Of a stretch of DNA of 64,000 bases, positions 60,459 to 64,000 are shown piece after piece. Where the stretch lies: assembly GCF_050589845.1 (NCBI RefSeq), contig NZ_JBNGPA010000011.1, positions 62,001-126,000 of the forward strand. The letters are read 5' to 3'. Source of the stretch: Carboxylicivirga agarovorans. GTDB taxonomy: Bacteria > Bacteroidota > Bacteroidia > Bacteroidales > Marinilabiliaceae. The notes under the pieces were generated by a model. It was not told the DNA's origin, searched no databases, and saw only the letters and a program-made list of their open reading frames with translations. A program made the translations under genes and the position numbers. Position 1 is the stretch's first letter. Every line of letters begins with the position of its first letter.

Positions 60459-61784
60459 ATGGATTATGTTCTAATTAAAAATGGGAAGATTGTCGTTGAT
60501 GGAGAGTTGCAAAATAAAGATGTGTTAATTGGCAATGATAAGCTGATTGATATTGATGATCTGATTAACAGGCCCGAGCCGGAAACCCCTGTTATTGATG
60601 CGAGTGGTAAATTTCTGTTGCCAGGTACCATTGATACCAATATATTCTTTAGTGAGTTAATTAATCAGGATGATGCTGCCCTGAAGCGTTTTAATCAGGC
60701 GCAGATCAGTTGTGGCACAACGACAGTTATTGAGCCGGTGTTTCCGCAATTATCTTATTCTTACAAGGAGGAATTGTACCGTAAAAAGCACTTGGATTAT
60801 GGTATCAATGCTGATTATGGCTATCATCTGTCTATCAATGACTGGGATTTGTTGCTCGATACTGATATGGATTATTGTTATGCTCATGAAGGTGTGGCTT
60901 CATTTTATCTGAAATGGCCTGTAAAACCTGATGAGCACATTGTTCTAAAGAAATTACTTAAAGTTGCGGCAAAAGATTCCACGCCTGTGTTGGTGGATAT
61001 GCACAAGCCTGGTGAGTCGGGGCTGTGGTATGAATCAGATAAAACGGTATATTCCGAAACGATTGCCATTCATATCAGGCAGTTGGAAAGTATATTACAG
61101 TTGGCTGTAGAGACAAAGTGTATTATTTGTATACAAGGTGTTTGTTTTAAAGAAGAGCTTGAGTTGATTGAAAGGTATGCCAGTCAAGGGAATGTTTATG
61201 CTGAGCTTATGTTCCCGTTTCATATTGCCGATTCTGATCGGATAGCAGTGGATGGGCGTTCTGTTTATTCGGGTTTTCCGGTTGTGGAAGAGTTAAGCCT
61301 GCTTTCGGAAGAGACGCTATGGCGCTGCCTGAAGCAGCAAAACTTCTTTGTGGCGCGTCCGATGAGTAAGTTGTTTGCCCATGGTGTGGTTAAAGATAGT
61401 CAGGTTGATAACAGACCGGATGAGTATTTTCTTATTAAAAACTTGTTGTCTGTATTGTATACATGGGGGGTTACGACAGGAAAGATCTCTTTTGCCGAAT
61501 TAGCTGATCTGGTGGCGTGCAGAACTGCTAAATTCATGGGTTTGTTTCCTCAAAAAGGAGTCATAAAGCTGGGGAGTGATGCTGATGTCGTGATATGGAA
61601 CCCGGACTTTAAACGCAACCTGTATTGTCACTTGCCCGGCATGCAGGATAAGGATACAAACTACTTTCAATTGGAAGGTCGTGTCGAGTTTGTTTTTGTT
61701 AAAGGCTGTATGGTGTACAATGGTGAAAGTTTTAGTGATGATGTTGTGAAAGGGAGGTATTTGTACAGAAGCCCGTATTTATAG
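60459..61784 (+). CDS. dihydroorotase-like amidohydrolase lacking key metal ligands
   Basis: The 441-aa protein has the overall dihydroorotase/dihydropyrimidinase layout: an N-terminal beta part (VLIKNGKIVVDGEL; IDASGKFLLPGTIDTN) and a C-terminal DADVVIWNPDFKRNL. But the first metal motif, normally PGxIDxHxH, reads PGTIDTNIFF, and the later histidines are also largely replaced (CIICIQGVCF). It is therefore likely inactive as a zinc hydrolase, or it has a regulatory or assembly role like non-catalytic dihydroorotase homologues. It precedes a polysaccharide kinase gene. Confidence 0.78.
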   Translation: MDYVLIKNGKIVVDGELQNKDVLIGNDKLIDIDDLINRPEPETPVIDASGKFLLPGTIDTNIFFSELINQDDAALKRFNQAQISCGTTTVIEPVFPQLSYSYKEELYRKKHLDYGINADYGYHLSINDWDLLLDTDMDYCYAHEGVASFYLKWPVKPDEHIVLKKLLKVAAKDSTPVLVDMHKPGESGLWYESDKTVYSETIAIHIRQLESILQLAVETKCIICIQGVCFKEELELIERYASQGNVYAELMFPFHIADSDRIAVDGRSVYSGFPVVEELSLLSEETLWRCLKQQNFFVARPMSKLFAHGVVKDSQVDNRPDEYFLIKNLLSVLYTWGVTTGKISFAELADLVACRTAKFMGLFPQKGVIKLGSDADVVIWNPDFKRNLYCHLPGMQDKDTNYFQLEGRVEFVFVKGCMVYNGESFSDDVVKGRYLYRSPYL

Positions 61785-61846
61785 GACAATAAGGTAATTA
61801 TTAAAAGGCTGAAAATGTATATATTTGGCAAGCCAAATTTATATGA

Positions 61847-64000
61847 ATGAATAATATTGAAACTTCACAACCGGCAAATCAATTGGAAGGGAGAAAAGCA
61901 GGAGGCGATAATTTGTTTGATATCAATCGCTTAATTCGTCTGGTGTTAAAGAACTGGTATTTGTTTGTAATTTCTTTCCCTCTTTGTTTTGGAGCGGTTT
62001 TCTTATATCATCGTTACACAGTGCCTGTTTACAAGGCTTCTGCTACCTTAATGTTAAAAGGTAGCGAACAAAAATCTTTTACACAGGCTGATTTGATGGA
62101 GGGTTTTGGCCTTTCTCCGGAAATGAGAAGTGTTGAAAATCAAAGTTTTATTATACGCTCGCGTAATATCATTAAAAAAGCTATTGATCGTCTTGATTTT
62201 GGAGTTTCTTATTATCAGATAGGGCGTTTTAAAGATTCGGAAATATATAACCGTTCACCTTTTGTTGTTGATTTTGATTCCATTCATCCGCAGCTGTTGA
62301 ACGTACCTGTTGAGGTCGTTCTATTGGCTAATAACCAGGTGCAAGTGAGGGTGAAAAGTGAAAGTGGTGTGTTGCATAATTACGCCGAGGAGAAATTTGC
62401 GGGTAGAACAGGTGGGCTTGATTATGAGAAGGTTGTTAAAGAAGGAGAGTGGGTGACAGAGAATGCTTTTTCATTCAAGATCGATCGCAAAAGCAATGTT
62501 AACCCAACACCGGGAGCTTCCTATTATTTTATTTTTAAATCACATAGCCAATTGACAAGTGAGTATCGCTCATCCCTTGGAGTTGCTCCGTATCGCGAAG
62601 GTTCAAGTATTTTATTTATTACCTCAGTAGGCACCAGTCCTGGTAAGATTGTGCGTTTTTTGGATGTGTTGTGTGAGGTTATACTGGAACACAACCTTGA
62701 TCAGAAGAATGATATGGCAACGCGTTCAATTGCTTTTATAGAATCTCAGTTGGCTACAGTGTCTGATACGCTGGATAAGGTGCAGGACCGTTTGTCTTCA
62801 TACAGGAAGGCGAATCGTTTTATGGGGCCTTCAGAATTTTCAGAGAAGCTGGCCGATAAGTATTACGATACTGAAACGGAATTGAAGATGCTTAATATGC
62901 GCGTTGACTATTACAAGTTTCTGCAAAATAACCTTAAGGTATCTAACGATTTTGAACAGTTTTTACTACCTGCAGTAGACAATGAGAGTACGGGGCTGGT
63001 CAGTGAACTGGTGAAGCAATTGATTGAATTGCAAAAGGAGATAGAGATGCTGAAAGGTACGGCTCAGGAGAGTAATCAATATGTGGTTGCACTTAATGAC
63101 CGCATTGAAATAACAATTGATCTGCTGAATAAGTCCATTAACCAGGTGTTGATGAATCTGTCGCTGGAAAAAAACAAGATTGAGAAAGAGTTGCAGTCGA
63201 TTATACGGGATATGGAAAAGCTTCCTGAGTTGGAGAAAGATTATCTGATAATTGATCGTACCTATAAACTCAATGATGCTATTTATACCTTTTTACTGCA
63301 AAAGCATTCTGAAACTCAGATATCAAAAGCGAGTAATGCGCCCGATAATGAAGTGATTGATAATGCCTCGATTTCAGCTATTGTTTCGCCAAATAAAAAC
63401 AGTGATTACAAAAAAGGGTTGATGCTGGCCTTGCTCATTCCTGCTGTTTTTATAGGGTTGAAAGAGTTTTTAAATACCAAGGTAAGGGGTAGTGATGATT
63501 TAAGAATGCTGGTGCCCCAGGTGCCGGTCATTGGTATGGTTGTTAATAATAAGAACGATGCCGAGAATGTTATTCACGAATACCCTCATTCGGTTATTAG
63601 TGAGTCGTTCAGGTCGATACGTACCAAGCTTAAGTTCATGGCTGCTTCCGGCGATTTGAAAGTTATTACATTGACAAGTTCCAATACGGGTGAGGGAAAA
63701 ACATTTTGTGCCCAGAATCTGGCCTCTGTATTTGCCATATCAGGTAAGAAAACAGTTTTAGTTGGTTTTGATATGCGAAAGCCACGCCTGACCGCCTTGT
63801 TTGATCTGGAGCATAAAGATGGATTGTCAAACTATTTTATTGGTCAGTGCGGTGTGGAGGATATTATATATGATTCATTCCTTGAGAATGTCAGTGTAAT
63901 TCCCGCCGGGCCTATACCTCCCAATCCAAGTGAATTGATCGTTGGAGAAAGGACCGATGCATTGTATGCTTATTTGCGAAAGGAGTTTGATGTGGTTGTT
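61847..64000 (+). CDS. Wzc-type polysaccharide tyrosine autokinase, truncated by window end
   Basis: The frame starts at the ATG at 61847 (MNNIETSQPANQLEG) and stays open for 718 codons to the end. A Wzz-like chain-length domain with a first membrane segment near residue 45, a long coiled region, and a second membrane segment near 525 precede the cytoplasmic BY-kinase: Walker A TGEGKT (614-619) and Walker A' VLVGFDMRKPR (637-647). These proteins control polysaccharide chain length and export and phosphorylate themselves on tyrosine. The C-terminal tyrosine tail is outside the window. It probably opens a capsule or exopolysaccharide locus. Confidence 0.9.
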   Translation, partial: MNNIETSQPANQLEGRKAGGDNLFDINRLIRLVLKNWYLFVISFPLCFGAVFLYHRYTVPVYKASATLMLKGSEQKSFTQADLMEGFGLSPEMRSVENQSFIIRSRNIIKKAIDRLDFGVSYYQIGRFKDSEIYNRSPFVVDFDSIHPQLLNVPVEVVLLANNQVQVRVKSESGVLHNYAEEKFAGRTGGLDYEKVVKEGEWVTENAFSFKIDRKSNVNPTPGASYYFIFKSHSQLTSEYRSSLGVAPYREGSSILFITSVGTSPGKIVRFLDVLCEVILEHNLDQKNDMATRSIAFIESQLATVSDTLDKVQDRLSSYRKANRFMGPSEFSEKLADKYYDTETELKMLNMRVDYYKFLQNNLKVSNDFEQFLLPAVDNESTGLVSELVKQLIELQKEIEMLKGTAQESNQYVVALNDRIEITIDLLNKSINQVLMNLSLEKNKIEKELQSIIRDMEKLPELEKDYLIIDRTYKLNDAIYTFLLQKHSETQISKASNAPDNEVIDNASISAIVSPNKNSDYKKGLMLALLIPAVFIGLKEFLNTKVRGSDDLRMLVPQVPVIGMVVNNKNDAENVIHEYPHSVISESFRSIRTKLKFMAASGDLKVITLTSSNTGEGKTFCAQNLASVFAISGKKTVLVGFDMRKPRLTALFDLEHKDGLSNYFIGQCGVEDIIYDSFLENVSVIPAGPIPPNPSELIVGERTDALYAYLRKEFDVVV

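Overview
The window looks like chromosomal DNA of a Bacteroidota bacterium, probably a facultatively or strictly anaerobic, sediment or marine type near Marinilabiliales (the order is inference). The evidence is promoters of the form TTTG-N19-TAnnTTTG, few Shine-Dalgarno sites, Bacteroidota-type LptD, MCE, amidase, DnaA and CdaA proteins, NfnAB with rubrerythrin and rubredoxin proteins, and an octaheme cytochrome c.

Region 1 (1-16.4 kb) looks like an accessory island. It starts at the 3' end of ssrA (tmRNA), and a 13-bp copy of that 3' end recurs at 16372-16384, as at the far end of an element integrated into ssrA. No integrase is present. A perfect 86-bp direct repeat (124-209 and 10429-10514) brackets the inner 10.3 kb. 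Inside are an orphan lipoprotein and two divergent operons. The minus-strand operon (5080-1423) encodes a 129-aa protein ending in Gly-Gly, an 856-aa DUF4132 protein and an E1-like adenylyltransferase, which suggests a ubiquitin-like/E1 system without a recognisable E2 or JAB peptidase. The plus-strand operon (5416-10403) encodes an NrtR-type Nudix regulator, a soluble SPFH protein, a divergent NAD-kinase-like protein and a methyltransferase fused to an unassigned C-terminal half. Between them lie three 13-bp palindromes at an exact 18-bp period and two copies of a TGTGTnnnnnTGACACA operator around a consensus promoter. The rest of the island holds a VOC protein, an AraC regulator, an ArsR-like remnant, and a four-gene operon for an octaheme tetrathionate-reductase-type cytochrome, cytochrome b and two YeeE/YedE sulfur-transport subunits.

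Region 2 (16.4-30.3 kb) mixes accessory and core genes: a small lipid/ketone-type cluster (HTH regulator, epimerase remnant, two SDRs, START protein), a lipoprotein hydrolase, palindromic repeats, a TerB-like protein, two membrane proteins (one with five IESWM-type repeats), then mdh, folP, cdaA, a TIGR01777 epimerase, a truncated lipoprotein and hemolysin III.

Region 3 (30.4-64 kb) is mostly core: a GH31-GH13 maltodextrin operon, MaoC hydratase, rubrerythrin, a flavin reductase-rubredoxin fusion, the nfnA-nfnB-dihydroorotate-dehydrogenase-like operon, rpsF-rpsR-rplI, a non-coding segment with an inverted pair of REP-like elements, RidA, lptD divergent from amidase-MCE, dnaA, an M3 peptidase, glutathione peroxidase, pcm, truA, aroE-DUF368-TPR, an EamA transporter, a dihydroorotase-like protein lacking its metal ligands, and the start of a Wzc-type tyrosine autokinase that runs off the end.
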